A stretch of 64,000 bases of DNA from Sambucus nigra (GCA_949130495.1 OX422217.1:540021137-540085136), one strand, 5' to 3'; counted from the first letter of the stretch, positions 10,550 through 22,792 are shown. The notes: generated from the letters alone by a model not told the origin. A program made the numbers and translations.

Positions 10550-12725
10550 TCACTGATAATACTTGCGCAGGTGCTCTGCGTTCCATGCATTCTTAAACTC
10601 CTCCCCTTCTAGAGTTGCTATTCGGTAAGTTCCTAGTCGAACAACTTCTGTAACTCGGTATGGTCCATGCCAGTTTGCTTCCAGCTTATTGTTCTTTTAA
10701 ATTACTTTCTTCAGCACATAGTCTCATTCTTTCAGGTCGCACTTCTTCACTCTCTTGTTGTAGAACAAAGTTATTCGCTGCTGGTAAGCAACATTTCTAA
10801 TGGATACTTCTTCTCTAACTTCCTCGAGCATGTTTAAATCCAATCTTCTCATTAAGTCGCTGACAGGGGAGTTGAAATTTAGTACCCTGTGTGTTGGGAG
10901 GCCAAACTCGGCAGGTATAATAGCTTCACTTCCAAACGCCAACATATATGGTGATTCTCCAGTTGCTACTCGGGGAGTAGACCGGTAAGCCCACAGTACT
11001 GACTGTAACTCGTTGATCCAGTTTGATTTTGCATCATTCAATCTTTTCTTCAAGCCATTTAGCAGCGTTCTGTTTGTCACTTCAATCTGTCCATTGTTTT
11101 GAGGATGTCCTGGTGCTGAGTGGACCTTCAAAATGTTTGACTGATGGCAATAGGCAGCGAACTTATGGTTATCAAATTGCGTTCCATGGTCTGTGATGAA
11201 GGCATGCGGAAGACCATATCGACAAATGATGTTCTTCCAAATAAATTGGTACACCTTGTCGTACGTCATGTCGATGAGAGGCTCTGCTTCTACCCACTTA
11301 GTAAAATAATTAATCCACTACGACGAAGAGGTATTTGAACCTTCCTCTGGTCGTTGGCAGTGGCCCGACCAAATCCATTCCCCATATGGCAAATGGCCAA
11401 GGGGAAGTGATGGGTGTCAATAATGCCTGTGGAGTTCTTCGGAAGGAGGAAAAGTGCTGGCACTTGTCACATTTCTTGGCATAGGCTACACAATCAGCCC
11501 TCATCGTCGACCAGTAATATCACTGCATCATCATCCTTTGCAAAAGCGTCTGACCTGCTACATAGGCTCCACAGGACCCTTCATGGATCTCTTCAATCAA
11601 TTCTTTCACCTCGGAGGGATGTACACATCTCTGCAAACCTTCCATAATTCCTCGTCTATATAAAATACCGTTAGTTAATACATACCGAGCAGCTTTAAAC
11701 TTCAATTTTTTGGCTGCGAGCTTGTCAATTGGTAATTCTCCCTCCTCAATATATGCCCTAATGGGATCCATCCAAGATGGTCCTAAATCAAGGGTGATAA
11801 AGTTCATCGTCAAATCTTCATCTATACTCCGACCAACTAAAACTTCAATTGGGATTGTTTTTCGTAGCTCGGTACGAGTAGCTGATGCTAATCGAGCTAA
11901 GGCATCTGCTCTTGCATTCTCCATTCTTGGTATTCTGACCAGCTGAATTGCAGCAAATTCTGATACCAACTCCATCACCTTTGCATGGTATTTGATCATT
12001 AATTCTCCTTTGACTGCATATATTCCCAACATTTGATTTATAATTAATTGAGAATCACTGAAGACAATAATTTACTGCGCCTCCATAATTTTCGACAAAT
12101 TAAGACCTGCAATCATGGCCTCATACTCAGCTTCATTATTGGAAGCTTTGAATTGGAAACGTAGGGCATACTCCATATCGACCTCGTCCGGAGTGCTCAA
12201 AACTATCCCTGCCCCACTGCCTGTTGTGCAAGATGAGCCATCTACATATAGCCTCCATATAAATAACTCGTCTTCAAACTTCTGATCTGACAGAGTTCCT
12301 CGACGAAATATTTGTTGCTTCCTTTCACCTTCCCCTGATATTTCTCGCTCTTCGTCGATCATCTTTTCTTGCCCTTTTACCAACCGGAGTTGGTCTGAGC
12401 TCGAATTTGATGATCCTGTAACATCCACTTGCCCTTTTACCAACCGGAGTTGGTCTGAGCTTGTGTTTGTTGATCCTGTAACATCCACAGGTTGATCAGC
12501 GAGTAACTTTTGCTCCTCGGGGGTATCAGGATAGGTGAACTCTACTATAAAATCCGTAATAGCTTGCCCTTTAAGCGATGATCTAGGTTCATAGACTATA
12601 TCGTATTCACCGAGCTCTATTGCCCAGTACAGCAATCTCCCTGATTTTTCTGGTTTATAAAGGGCTTGCCTCAACGGCATATCAGTATATACGACTATAG
12701 TATGAGCCTGGAAATATGGCCTCAT
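10550..12725 (-). pseudogene. TatA-2 RNase H (gypsy part), archaeal-type RNase H and integrase, broken
   Basis: Reads leftward to the TGA at 10550-10552 after LRKYYQ. The archaeal-type RNase H has LYVDGSS (near 12240), NNEAEYEAMIAG (near 12120), FSDSQL (near 12045) and ARADALARLA (near 11900). Integrase follows with a zinc-binding HEGSCGAYVAGQ...CDKCQ module and catalytic GMDLVGPLP, ITDHGTQF and GQIEVTNRTLL. Stops: TAA near 12069 just before FSDS (also in TatA-3), and TGA near 11519. A 4-base insertion (TAAT) near 11308 shifts the frame after the first catalytic aspartate. The linker before the second RNase H contains two 60-base direct repeats (12370-12489). Confidence 0.88.
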
Positions 12726-13841
12726 TCTTCTACTCGCCTCAATTAGCGCCAGCGCTAACTTTTCCAGCCTTGGATATTTGATCTCTGCTCATCGGAAGGC
12801 CTTACTTGTGTAATAGATTGGTTTTTGTACTCCATTCTCCACTCTTATCAACGCCGAGCTAACTGCATTCTCCGATACTTCTAGGTACAAATACAATTTT
12901 TCTCCCATCACCGGCCTGGACAATAGTGGAGGTTCTCCTAAGTATTTCTTCAAGTCTTGAAAAGCATTCTCACATTCATCATTCCACTCAAAAGTCTTTC
13001 GGAGTGTCCTGAAGAATGGGAGACATCGATCAGTTGCTCGTGATACAAATCTGTTGAGTGTTGCTACTCGTCCTGAAAGACTTTGCACCTTTTTCTTCGT
13101 CGTTGGAGGTCGCAGCCCTAATAGAGCTTTGATCTTTTCAGGATTTGCTTCAATGCCTCGTTGGTTGAAAATGTATCCGAGAAACATGCCTTCTCGTACT
13201 CCAAATATGCACTTCGTCGGGTTCAGCTTCATTTGATATTTATCTAGTTGATCAAAAATCCGACTTAAGTCAACTACATGATCAGTAGCTCTTTTGCTCT
13301 TCGTCAGCATATCGTCAACATAGACTTCCATATTGCAACTGATTTGTTCAGCAAAAACTTTGTTCATCAGCCTCTGATATGTCGCACCTGCATTTTTTAA
13401 ACCAAAAGGCATAACATTATAACAATAAGTTCCCCTAGGGGTAATGAAAGAAGTACTCTCCCTGTCTTTAGGTTTCATTTTAATCTGATTGTAGCCAGAA
13501 TAAGCATCCATGAAACTCAGTAGCTCATGTCCCGAGGTAGCATCGACTAGTTGATCAATTCGGGGCAGTGGAAAGTGATCCTCTGGGCATGATTTGTTGA
13601 GGTCGGTGAAGTCTACACACATCCTCCATTTGTTGTTCTTTTTCTTTACCATCACCACATTGGCTAACCAGTCTGGATATTTAACATCTTCAATAAAATA
13701 AGCCGTCTGGAGCTTCTCGACTTCCTCCTGTATAGCTTGATTCTTCTCAGGACTGAATCCTCTTCTTCTCTTCTTCACAGGCTTAATCTCCTTATTCACA
13801 TTTAGTTCGTGACATAAGAAATTTGGGTCTATCCCAGGCAT
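12726..13841 (-). pseudogene. TatA-2 reverse transcriptase and gypsy RNase H
   Basis: A stretch of 350 open codons from MPGIDPNFLCHEL: RT fingers and palm with CVDFTDLNK, FMDAYSGYNQI and MPFGLKNAGATYQRL, and the catalytic YVDD at 13311-13322, then the thumb/connection and the gypsy RNase H (YLYLEVSENAVSSAL). The canonical TDAS of that RNase H is absent. It ends at a TGA near 12787 in FRGAEI. Copies DNA from element RNA inside the particle; here it cannot be made as part of an intact polyprotein. Confidence 0.9.
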
Positions 13842-14720
13842 ATCCTCATGACTCCACGCAAAAGTTTATTTTCTGCTTCTTAGAAAAGTTATCAATTCCT
13901 GTTTTAGTGAGGCTTCCAATGATGAACCTACTTGAGTAATTCGCATAGGGTGCACGTCGTCCAGAATGATGTTTTCAGTAGCTTCCACCACTTGACCCTT
14001 CACGAGTTACGACTCATCTCTAGGATCCAATGTTTCAATTTCGTCACCTTCATCCACTTAATAGGTAGTAGTCTTTTTCCTTGATTCCTCCATTTCTTCT
14101 TGCTCCACGGATGAATAATAGCATTCCCGAGCAACTTTCTGATCACCTTTAACAACTCCTACTCTAAAATTTATTGGAAATTTTAGGCATTGATGCACCG
14201 TAGATGGTACAGCCTCGAACTTCTTCAATCCTACTCTTCCCATGATGATATTGTATGATGACCGAACATTCTTATCCATCGCAAAAAAGCGTATTCTTTC
14301 TGTTCGACAAGCTGGCCACGTACCAATGAATATATCCAACTTGATCGTCCCAAGTGGAAATACTTTCTCGCCAACAAAACCGATGAGGGGTTTATGATAA
14401 GGCTCTAATTGAGATAGCTTTAGATTTAAGCTATCAAAGCACGAGTAGAACATGATGTCTACCGAGCTACCATTGTCGACCAGTACTCTTTAAATCATTT
14501 CCTCCTTCATTCTCATCTTGATCACCAATGGGTCGTCATGAGGATATAACACACCTGCAAGGTCATTCTTTGAGAAACCAATGACCAATTTTTCTTTATT
14601 CACCTTTCTCGGGCGATCCTCCTCAGCTAGATTTATTCGTTGAATGTACGAGCAAGCTTGAGCCTCACAGAGGTAAGCTTTTCTCCCGGCAGTAAGGTAT
14701 CCTCCTCCTGCATCTCCGCC
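13842..14720 (-). pseudogene. TatA-2 aspartic protease and protease-RT spacer
   Basis: The clearest stretch is 14058-14453, giving FYSCFDSLNLKLSQLEPYH and the C-terminal protease half with YNIIMGRVGLKKFEA. The active-site segment VDNGSS lies near 14465-14482, just upstream of this open stretch. A TCA-to-TAA stop lies at about 14489. Stops near 14056 and 13867 match CAA codons elsewhere in the family. The acidic spacer (ETLDPRDES type) leads into reverse transcriptase. The protease would release gag and pol products. Confidence 0.83.
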
Positions 14721-16463
14721 TGTTATAACATTACAGTCAAATGACCCAAAGCGTATTGAAAATACCTCACGTTCTGGCTGCCTTGGTCTCTTGGGAAGAT
14801 CGAGGTCGTCTTCCGAATCAACTTCATGGTTTCTTTTCTTATTCTCCTCTGCTCGACGAGGAGATCTAGACCTATCTCTTGTTCAGTCGTTGTTCCTTCT
14901 TTCGTTTCCACGATCAACATACTTTGATAGCTTTCCTCGTCTGATGAGTGTTTCAATCTCATTCTAAAGAGCTATGCAATTTTTGGTCATATGGCCATGA
15001 TCTTTATGAAACTTGCAATACTTCGCCTTATTCCTCTTATCAGGGTCTGCCTTTATTTTCTTTGGCCAGATTAGTTCCTCATTGTTCTTGATTTCCTCCA
15101 GAACATGGTTGATATCCTTCTTCAAAGGAGTATAATTATCATATTTCTTCATCACGTCCCACACCGACCTATTTTTTGAATGTTTGTCATTACCATTGTT
15201 CTTATGCTCTTTCTTCTTAGTTTTATCGCCTTCCACCTTGGTTTCTTTGGCATCCATATTTTTCTTCGCATCCATAGCCTCCTCGACATTCATAATCTTG
15301 GCTGCCTTTCCCATCAGATCTGACATGGTTCTAGGCGGATCTTTAGCCAAAGTGTCATATAACTTGTTGGGCAGTAATCCACTCATCAAGGCGGTAATCG
15401 CTATTTTTTTCTCATAGTCAATGACTTCGAGCTTCTCGTTATTAAAACGAGCTATATAATCTCTGGTACTTTCATCAGATTTTTGTCTAACACTTAACAA
15501 ATGCGCTACTCGTTTAACATGCTTTGCCCCAAAACAGAAATTCCCAATGAATAACTCGGCCAGTTGAAGAAAAGTTGAGATTTTACCCCGAGGAAGATTA
15601 TTATACCATATTTGAGCAGATCCGGTAAGAGTTCCCAAGAATGGTCTGCATCTCATCTCATCTGGAACAACATAGATATCGGTTGCAACCTGGTATTATT
15701 CTATATGAAGGACAGGGTCTGTCTTTCCATCATATTTAGGTGTCACAACAAGTGCTTTGAACTTTGATGGTGTTGGAAAATCTACAATAGCTTGGACAAA
15801 AGGTGTTCCTCGAACAAAGGTTCGTTGTAGAGGGTTCTTAGCTTTAACCATTTCTCCCAATCTATCCTCCAGCCTTTGAACAGAGCCTTTCCATGCATCA
15901 TTTCCTTCCTCATGCCTGTTGGTTCGAGCAACTGATCGTGTTGATGTGGCTTCCTGGGATCTCTCTTGACGAGCAGCTGGTCGCGACTGGGCAGATCCTT
16001 CCCTTAAGTCTGATGGTCGTCGAAAACTCCTCGATGGGTCTCTAGGAGGACTTTTGCTCCTCCTAGGACCTAATCGATCGAAAGGAGATACTCTGCTTAA
16101 TCTTTCTAGCGCACTGGCCCTTTCTAGGGATAGAGTGATACGTTGTTCAGTATCTGTGGCTCGCACTGATGAAGTTCGTCCACGTTGATAAGAAAAATCT
16201 TCAGACTCCTCATTGTGATATGAATTGGTAGGCCTAGTACGCGAAGAAGATGAACGGGTATTTCTTTGAATACTTTGTGGTCTTGAATGGGTTGGTGCAC
16301 CGCCATGGAGGGTTTGTATGAGTTGACGCATGGTTTCTTGCATGACGGTCTGGCCCTGAGCCAGATTTGTCATTATTCCATCCAGATCTGGAATACTTAG
16401 CAGAGCAGATGGATTTGGAGGGATTCCATCGTTTCGATTGCTAGATTCTGGAATATCAGCAAT
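14721..16463 (-). pseudogene. TatA-2 gag, start codon lost
   Basis: At the position of the gag ATG of TatA-1 and TatA-3 the codon is ATT (16463-16461), followed by the same ADIPE context, so the start is lost. Long open stretches follow at 15696-16373 and 14964-15656. They include the Arg/Ser-rich N-terminal region, FVRGTPFVQAIVDFPTP, the gag core WYNNLPRGKIS..LAELFIGNFCFGAK, and the knuckle CKFHKDHGHMTKNC near 14975-15018. Stops: TAA at 15694-15696 after VLHIE (identical in TatA-4) and TAG at 14961-14963. The frame is the same as pol, with no ribosomal frameshift site. Confidence 0.88.
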
Positions 16464-16509
16464 TTGTGATGGATTATTTTTTATGGAAAAATGATATTAC
16501 TAGTCGTTT

Positions 16510-16526
16510 CCCACAAACGGCGTCAA
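16510..16526 (-). other. TatA-2 primer binding site
   Basis: The minus strand just inside the LTR reads TTGACGCCGTTTGTGGGA, aligned with TGGCGCCATCTGTGGGA of TatA-4. The G-to-A change in TGGCGCC is a likely decay mutation. Confidence 0.7.
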
Positions 16527-16528
16527 TC

Positions 16529-17121
16529 TGTTGATGTAAAAAATTAGATCATATCTAATTATTCAATCATAGATAAATAAATTAGACAAAGAATTTTTAA
16601 AGTGGTTCAGCCTTATAAGAATGGCCTATGTCCACTGTTATGTTATTGCTGATTGTTTGGGAATTCTCGATTACAAGTTATCTCAAGAAATTCCGATCCC
16701 TCTACAATGAGGATTGTACAATGTATTTATAGCCCTGGGGCTGTAATGTGAAAGGGTAATACATTAAATGATGTACATATGAAAGGGTGATACATTCATT
16801 GCTTCTTAAGCGTATGCGTCTGAATGATAAGCATTTAATGAACAGTCAGACTGTTGGTTATCCAGCTATTAATGCTTTGTTCGAGTTGCAGCTCGGACCA
16901 CCTGAGTTGCTCAGATCGCCTAAGCTTCTCGGTGCTCAAGAGTTCCTCGAAGAGTTCTCGTTCCTCGGAGCGTATGAGTTCCTCGGGGAAACAGTGTTCC
17001 TCGTTGTAGTATGGTTCCTCAGAGCGTGTGAGTTCCTCGAAAGTGTTTGTTGTTACCACGTAGACTGCCACGTGTCTTCACTTTATTGATCCATGTCAGC
17101 AGACTAAATTTGTTATCAACA
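16529..17121 (-). repeat. TatA-2 5' LTR (593 bp)
   Basis: Same length as the 3' LTR. The TATA box is at 16724-16731 (TATAAATA on the minus strand), with CCGAGGAAC-type repeats upstream of it (about 16910-17040) and paired G-box-like ACGTGG sites near the outer end (about 17055-17075). Confidence 0.95.
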
Positions 17122-17126
17122 GTTGG
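17122..17126. other. Target site duplication of TatA-2, right copy (GTTGG)
   Basis: Matches 5852-5856 exactly. Confidence 0.93.
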
Positions 17127-18593
17127 TTTCAAATTTTTATTTTTCCATGGAACTGTGGAAGTAAATAGAGCTGGAGTAAAAGACCAAAAACTTCTTTATC
17201 TTTTAATAAAGTCAAAATTGGCAAAAAAAATCACAATTTTCCATTTGACGCATCTTCTCGACACCGACCAGCGGTGGAAATCCCTTATGCTGATAGCGTC
17301 TTCTCGATGACGACCAGCGAAATCATTGTTTCATAGTGGTCACCAACCACCACGGGTGGTCCGGAGGTGTCTCTGATATAATCGGGGTGATTCAGTGTTG
17401 CTGCAGACATGCTGTGGTCCTCTTGACTCTGGTCGGCATGGCCGAAGAGAAACCGAAAGAAAATTTCTGTGACATCACAAACTGTTCGGTCTTCATCTCT
17501 TTTGGTCGCAAATAGGTCGTCGACCACAAGGGTTGCTCGACGAGGTAGTTTGCAGGTCAGAGGTGAGCTCGACCACAGGGAGGTGATCTCGCTGATGCTC
17601 GACCACAGGAGGTGAGCTCGCTGATGCTTGCTGATGCTCGATCGATGCTTGATTATAGCCAACCAACAAAATTGGTTGCCTAGTGATCGTCGATCACGAT
17701 GGGCTGTCCAACGAGGTTGCTAATTTCGGGTGTCATATTGTGTTTGACAGGATTTTTTTCCTTCCCCTGAGAGGAGATTGTAGTCGGAGATGATAACAAA
17801 AAAAACTCATTGGTGTTCGGCTAACTGGTAGCCCAAGTCGTGGTGAATATGTGGGGAAACCCTTCCACCCAGTTGGGTTTGGATTTGATGATCAGTGATT
17901 AATCCATCGTGGGGAAGCATTAGGGTGGATAATTGGGATCTTTACACCTTGTTACCGATCAGCAACGAGATAGAGCCTCTGTGCCAAAGGCAAGTAGACT
18001 TCAATTGAAAAATTGGGTGTGTGAAAATCCGTTGATTGAAATTTTTGTTGGTTTCACACCGCATTTTGATTACGCAAAGCGGAGATGACTGGATGCCCGT
18101 CAGTTTCCTCACGAAAACATGAATTGATGGCTTGATCGTGTGCCACGAATCTGTATACCTTTGTGAAAAACATATTTGTTTAGATAATTTCCTTCAATAT
18201 GTTTGTAAACATGTGGTCAAGATCTCTCATGAGATAGAAACCCTTTAGAAGGTTACCCCTACCAAAAAATTAGGGATATGGGAATCAAGATTATGATGTA
18301 ACCCAGTAAATAGCTTTGTTTGCCCAGAAAAATCTGGTGAATGTCCATATGTCTAAGGACTCATAAAAAACTCATTATTATATGAAAATTCAACACAATA
18401 TTTACGAATATAAACAATCGGGGTTGAACAAAAAGATGCGTGCATAACATGTAATTTATTTGTATGCAGAGAAAGAAAAACTTAGCTCTTGATGGGGTTT
18501 CATGCGTGTAAGCCATTATATCACAACGCAAATCTTTATCTTGTCAATAAGAAGGAAAAACTTTTTGTGTCGATTCTCACAGACGACACCAAT
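17127..18593 (-). other. GX interior, right part; no recognised gene
   Basis: A frame of 125 codons is open at 17285-17662 on the minus strand, but its product resembles nothing I know and it lies in a G/C-skewed stretch with short repeats (GCTCGACCACAGG, GCTGATGCT), so I do not call it a gene. At 18577-18593 the minus strand reads TTGGTGTCGTCTGTGAG directly inside the LTR, which is the GX primer binding site. Confidence 0.6.
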
Positions 18594-19019
18594 TGTGGTG
18601 TAAAAAAATCGGGGATATGGGGGGTGTCCATGTACCACGATGTATGCACAATAAAAAATAAAAGAGATACAAAGATTTACGTGGTTCGAACATGAATGGC
18701 CTACGTCCATGGGGATGCTGATGTGTTCCATTAGAATGATGAGAGAGTTTTACATGAGTGCGTTTCTCTAACTTCTAAGCCCCCTTTCACAATGGGGGGT
18801 GTCCCCTTTATGTAGAGTTAGGGGTTACATTAGGGATACAAATATGGATGAGTCCTATCTTCGTGGAGTTTAATTCCAATCAGATACTGATCCTCGGTCT
18901 TCTAGTTTATCAAGTACTCTAGTCGTCCCTATCTTGTTGGAGCATCTATTGCTCTCCATCTTAACCGGAGTGCTCGCCACGCGTCATGTTATTATGTAGG
19001 CATATTTTTTGCCCGCACA
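18594..19019 (-). repeat. GX 5' LTR (426 bp)
   Basis: The minus strand begins TGTGCGGGC at 19019 and ends CACCACA at 18594. It contains GTAGGCCATTC...CGAACCACGTAAATC (18671-18705), the LTR motif also found in TatA and TatB. The downstream neighbour (19020 on) is copia LTR sequence, so this LTR is the insertion edge. Confidence 0.8.
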
Positions 19020-19215
19020 ATTTGTTAGGCAAATTTCCAGGACTTGAGTTAAATTAAAATGGTTTAAACTTTGTGTTTAGCTTATTTTAAATTTGAAAGA
19101 AATTAAAAATTGTTATTTGTGTGTGTTGAGTTGAGCGATCTTTATTTCACATCTTAAAAGGAAATTGAATTAATTTTTGTAAGATTTTAAAAATTGGGGG
19201 TCTACGCATTTTTCA
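19020..19215 (+). repeat. Copia 5' LTR, last 196 bases
   Basis: Aligns base for base with 49214-49409 (ATTTGTTAGGCAA ... GGGGGTCTACRC) and ends in CA. GX inserted at its left edge. Confidence 0.85.
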
Positions 19216-19218
19216 AAA

Positions 19219-19229
19219 TGGTATTAGAG
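19219..19229 (+). other. Copia primer binding site (initiator tRNA-Met type)
   Basis: TGGTATTAGAG lies three bases after the LTR end. It matches the plant copia consensus TGGTATCAGAG with one change. Confidence 0.85.
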
Positions 19230-19314
19230 AAAGTTTGTTAAATTATTGCGTTTAAGATCCTTTTAAATATTTTTGACAAAAATATAATTTTCTCCGTTTT
19301 TAAAATTTCTTATT

Positions 19315-21095
19315 TTCGATGGTTCTAATTACGCATATTGGAAAGCACGTATGGGTTCGTCACTTAGGTCTCTAGATGAGAGGGTTTGGTTGTATGTCGT
19401 TAACGGGTGGTCCCCGCCTACATATTTAGTTGAAAATGAACTTGTACCCAAATCCGCCGATAGATGGAGTGAGAATGAATTTAAACTTGCAAACTTTACT
19501 TCCCGAGGTTTAAATGCCTTGTTTCGGCGGTCATACAAGATGAATTCCATCGCATTATGACATGTGAAACCGCTAAAGAAGCTTGGGATATTTTACAACT
19601 CACTCATGAAGGAACTAGTGTCGTAAAAGCTTCTAAACTCCAAAACCTCACCACTCAATTTGAAACCATCAAAATGAATGAAAAAGAAACTTTTGATGAA
19701 TTTTATGCTAGACTTTCCGATATAGTTAATTCATCTTTCAACTTGGGAGAGAAAATACCCGACAACCGAGTAGTAAAGAAAATTTTAAGGTCCTTACCCG
19801 ATAGATTTATTCCTAAGATGACCGTGTTAAATTCTTTACCCACTTTAGCCTCTATGAAATTAGAAGAGCTCGTAGGTGATTTACAAACCTATGAACTAGA
19901 TGTATTTCCCTCTAAAACTGAAAAGAAAATAGATAAGGGCGTTGCTTTAAAAGCCCAAAAGGAGGAAAAACAAGTAGTAGAGAGTGAAAGTGAGAGTGAC
20001 TCGAAAGATATGGCTATGTTTCCTAGGAAGTTTCAAAAATTTCTTAAATTTAACAAAGATAAATTTAAAAATGATTTTAAGAAATTTGAAAATTCTAAGC
20101 ATGACAAAGATGTGAATATCCCTAAAACTTTTAATGAAAATTTAAATAGGGACGAATCAAATAGGTGTTATGGTTGTGAAGGGTATGGCCATAGGGAAAA
20201 AGAGTGCCCCACTAATCTAAGGAGAGAGGGTAAGCAACCAATTTCCTACAATGCAACGCTTAGTGATAGTGATTACGAAGAGGGGCCCGATTCCCCCACT
20301 CAGCCCAACTTTGTGGCTTTTATGGCGAGTCATGTGAGTGAAAGTGAGAGCCCCTTTAGTGATGAAATTTTAATACATGACACTTCCAAGGTCTTTGTTT
20401 GTGAAGCTAAAAAAGATGATGGCAGCGAGAGTGGAGAAGAAAGAGAGAGTGAAAGTGAAAATGAGGTTGATGTGAGTGAACTTCAAATTGCGTTTCAAGA
20501 ATTATTTGAAGAATCTATTAAATTAAAAAGAATAAATTTGAAGTTAGAAGCTAGTGTAAGAGAGCGTGTCAAGGTCATTGATGAGAGTGCGTTAGTGGAA
20601 GACCTTAGGATACGTGAGAGAGCTCTTCATGATAAGCTTGAATATGTAGAAGGCAACAGAGATAGACTTAAAGGTTTAATGGAATCCTTGAAAAATGAGC
20701 TTCTTGCGTTTGAAGAGCGCAATGCCTTATTGGAATATAACATTTTAGAATTAGAAAATAAATTAAAAGACTCCAATAAAGTCAAATTTGATTTGGAGTG
20801 TCGTTCGGAGAAATTAGATAAAATCTTAGGAACGGTCCAAATTAAAAATGACACTTGTGTTTTAGGCTTAGATACTTGTAATAAGTTAACTCATAAAGCC
20901 AAAACCAACGTTTTAGGAGAATCTTCTAGGAACAATTTTATAGATCATTCATTAGGTATCTTTTCGCCAAGTTTTTAGGTTGTCTCATTGTGGTCGAAAA
21001 GGTCATCTTAGGAAGTTTTGTTTTGATCTTAAAAGAGGTCCTCGAAAATCCCAGCGTAAGGCAACCGAGGTAACCAAGATTCCTACCCCCTAGAT
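19315..21095 (+). pseudogene. Copia gag polyprotein (UBN2-type gag, zinc knuckle, coiled coil)
   Basis: The N-terminal part, FDGSNYAYWKARM, is the DUF4219-like start of copia gag. A frame change near 19520-19530 separates it from a 473-codon open stretch (19557-20978). That stretch holds the UBN2/retrotransposon gag core (AKEAWDIL ... ETFDEFYARLSDIVN ... VKKILRSLPDRF), an acidic Ser/Glu region, the CCHC knuckle CYGCEGYGHREKEC (about 20166-20207), and a long coiled coil (20460-20850). After a one-base loss near 20980 comes HCGRKGHLRKFC, then a stop near 21093. The large size with a coiled-coil tail is typical of SIRE/Maximus-type gag. No pol follows. Confidence 0.85.
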
Positions 21096-22745
21096 GGTCA
21101 TTTGTCATTAGTTTGGGTTAGGAGATCCGACTTGGTAGCTTTACAAGATAGGATTTTTTATTCTCATTTACTTTCACACGAGACCTCCCTTGCTAAATCC
21201 AACGGTTGAATGTGTTAGTTGTTTCCATACTCTAGCTTGTTGTGCTTCATATTATATATCATTGCTAGGAGTATGCATGTTTAGTTATTTTCTAGTCATT
21301 GCTTTATCATTTATCCACATGCTAGAATTGTGATTGTTGTTTATCTTTTGTATTACATTTCTTTCATTTTAGTTTGCATTAAATAAAAATAAAAAAAGAT
21401 TTTTTTTTATCATTTGTGTTTCACCTTTTAGTAATTTAGGCTTAATGAAAAATGATTTTTGTTTGTCTTTTGAGTATATATTTTTATTTTTGGTTTAGAA
21501 TTATCAAAAACTCAAAAATATTGTTTTTGTATGTATTTTAGTTTGACACACTCTATGTGGCATATACTTGTGTTTGAATCCCATCTTTTTCGCTCCCATG
21601 TGGCTAGAACTTTTGGTTAAGATTGTCAATATTTAAAATGTTCTTTACCATGCTTACATGGAGTAGTTGTATTTTGTGTTGTTATAATGGATTCTATTTT
21701 TATATGCCTCAATTCACGCATGCACGAGCTCACTTGAAATTTTAACTTCATATGAATATTTAAGCTTTGTGAGGTGTTCTCCTACCAATCTAGTCATCTA
21801 CATATTATATGATCTAGGAGGACTAGTGGATGTTAAAATCCGTTGCACGTGAGATTTGTGTGAGATATAAACAATGATGTATATAAATGTGCACGGGGAA
21901 GGGCTTCGAAAGGAAAAATCATCCTTTGCAAGTAAGCCACCGTTTGCTTGGACATAAAAGAAATACGTGGTCTAAAGGCCTAAAAGATTTATGGCATTAA
22001 ACGAAAATATTTGCCAAGGCCTATTTTCTTTAGTTGATTTATTCATTCAAAAGATTAAAATATATATGCTTATATTGAGGGAGTTTAGATGGTATATCAA
22101 CGGTTTGCACAATGTCTGTTTATCCTAGTTGTACTTTCAATGTCATGACTCTATTGATTTGTAGAATCATCAAAATTCTAGGCTTGTATGCATTGCGTAT
22201 GTTTGTTCATTGAGTTCAATCTATATTGTCACATGAGGTTATATTCAAATCTGATAAAGTTTGCAATCAAATGTGATCTCCGTGAACATGTTTTAAGTGA
22301 TTGGATCTAAATTTAATTGTTACTAGTTCACACCCTAACACTTTCATTTCCATATGACACATTTTTTCCATACGAGTGTGAAAATCTTATTGTATTTTTT
22401 GTCATGTGTGGGGTTTATTCCTATATATGTGTGTGTGCGTTAGTGATAGTCATTATGTCTACATATATATGGTATTCTTTTTCTTTGCCTTGCTTTCTAG
22501 TCCACTTATGCTTCTAATTCATAATTGGTATCTATCCTGGTGCATATTTTGTTGATATCACATGATTAGTATCTTATGTATCGCATTTGTATCATTTTTC
22601 TGCATCTTTGTTGGTATCTGTATTATTTTTTGGATTAGTTATGATTTTTTTGCCCATATGCTTTCATGCTCTTATCACTCTAAGCTTCATGCTTATATTA
22701 GTTTGTATCCTTTGTCTATTCCTGAACAAAATGGGGGAGAATGAT
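21096..22745 (+). other. Copia interior without recognised coding sequence
   Basis: An A/T-rich stretch with no reverse transcriptase, integrase or protease motif in any frame that I can recognise. It ends AAAATGGGGGAGAATGAT; ATGAT is the TatA-3 target duplication. Confidence 0.65.
22741..22745. other. Target site duplication of TatA-3, left copy (ATGAT)
   Basis: Matches 47028-47032 exactly. Confidence 0.92.
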
Positions 22746-22792
22746 TGTTGATACCAAATTTAGTCTGCTGACATGGCTCAATTGGGTAAAGA

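Larger units (their letters stand above)
5857..17121 (-). mobile_element. TatA-2: complete but defective Tat-lineage Ty3/gypsy element (11,265 bp)
   Basis: Two LTRs of 593 bp each (5857-6449 and 16529-17121) differ at about 28 positions by eye, 22 of them transitions, with no length change (about 4.7%). The flanking target duplication is perfect. Reading leftward from 16528: primer binding site, gag, protease, reverse transcriptase, gypsy RNase H, archaeal-type RNase H, integrase (ending at 10550). A region read on the plus strand holds two antisense genes between pol and the 3' LTR. The gag-pol frame is continuous except for stop codons and one 4-base insertion near 11308. Confidence 0.95.
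4623..19019 (-). mobile_element. GX: unidentified non-coding LTR element, host of TatA-1 and TatA-2
   Basis: Defined by a 426-bp LTR with TG/CA ends at 18594-19019 and an adjoining primer-binding-type sequence. The interior reads leftward: 18593-17127, then TatA-2 (5857-17121), then 5851-4623, then TatA-1. About 2.7 kb of interior is visible and no gag or pol domain is recognisable in it, which suits a large non-autonomous (LARD-like) element. Its 3' LTR is not in the window. It inserted into the copia 5' LTR: the sequence right of 19019 is copia LTR. Confidence 0.65.

Noticed and set aside
17285..17662. 125-codon open frame on the minus strand as a host gene
   Set aside because: No recognisable motif, low-complexity repeats (GCTCGACCACAGG), and it sits in the non-coding interior of GX.
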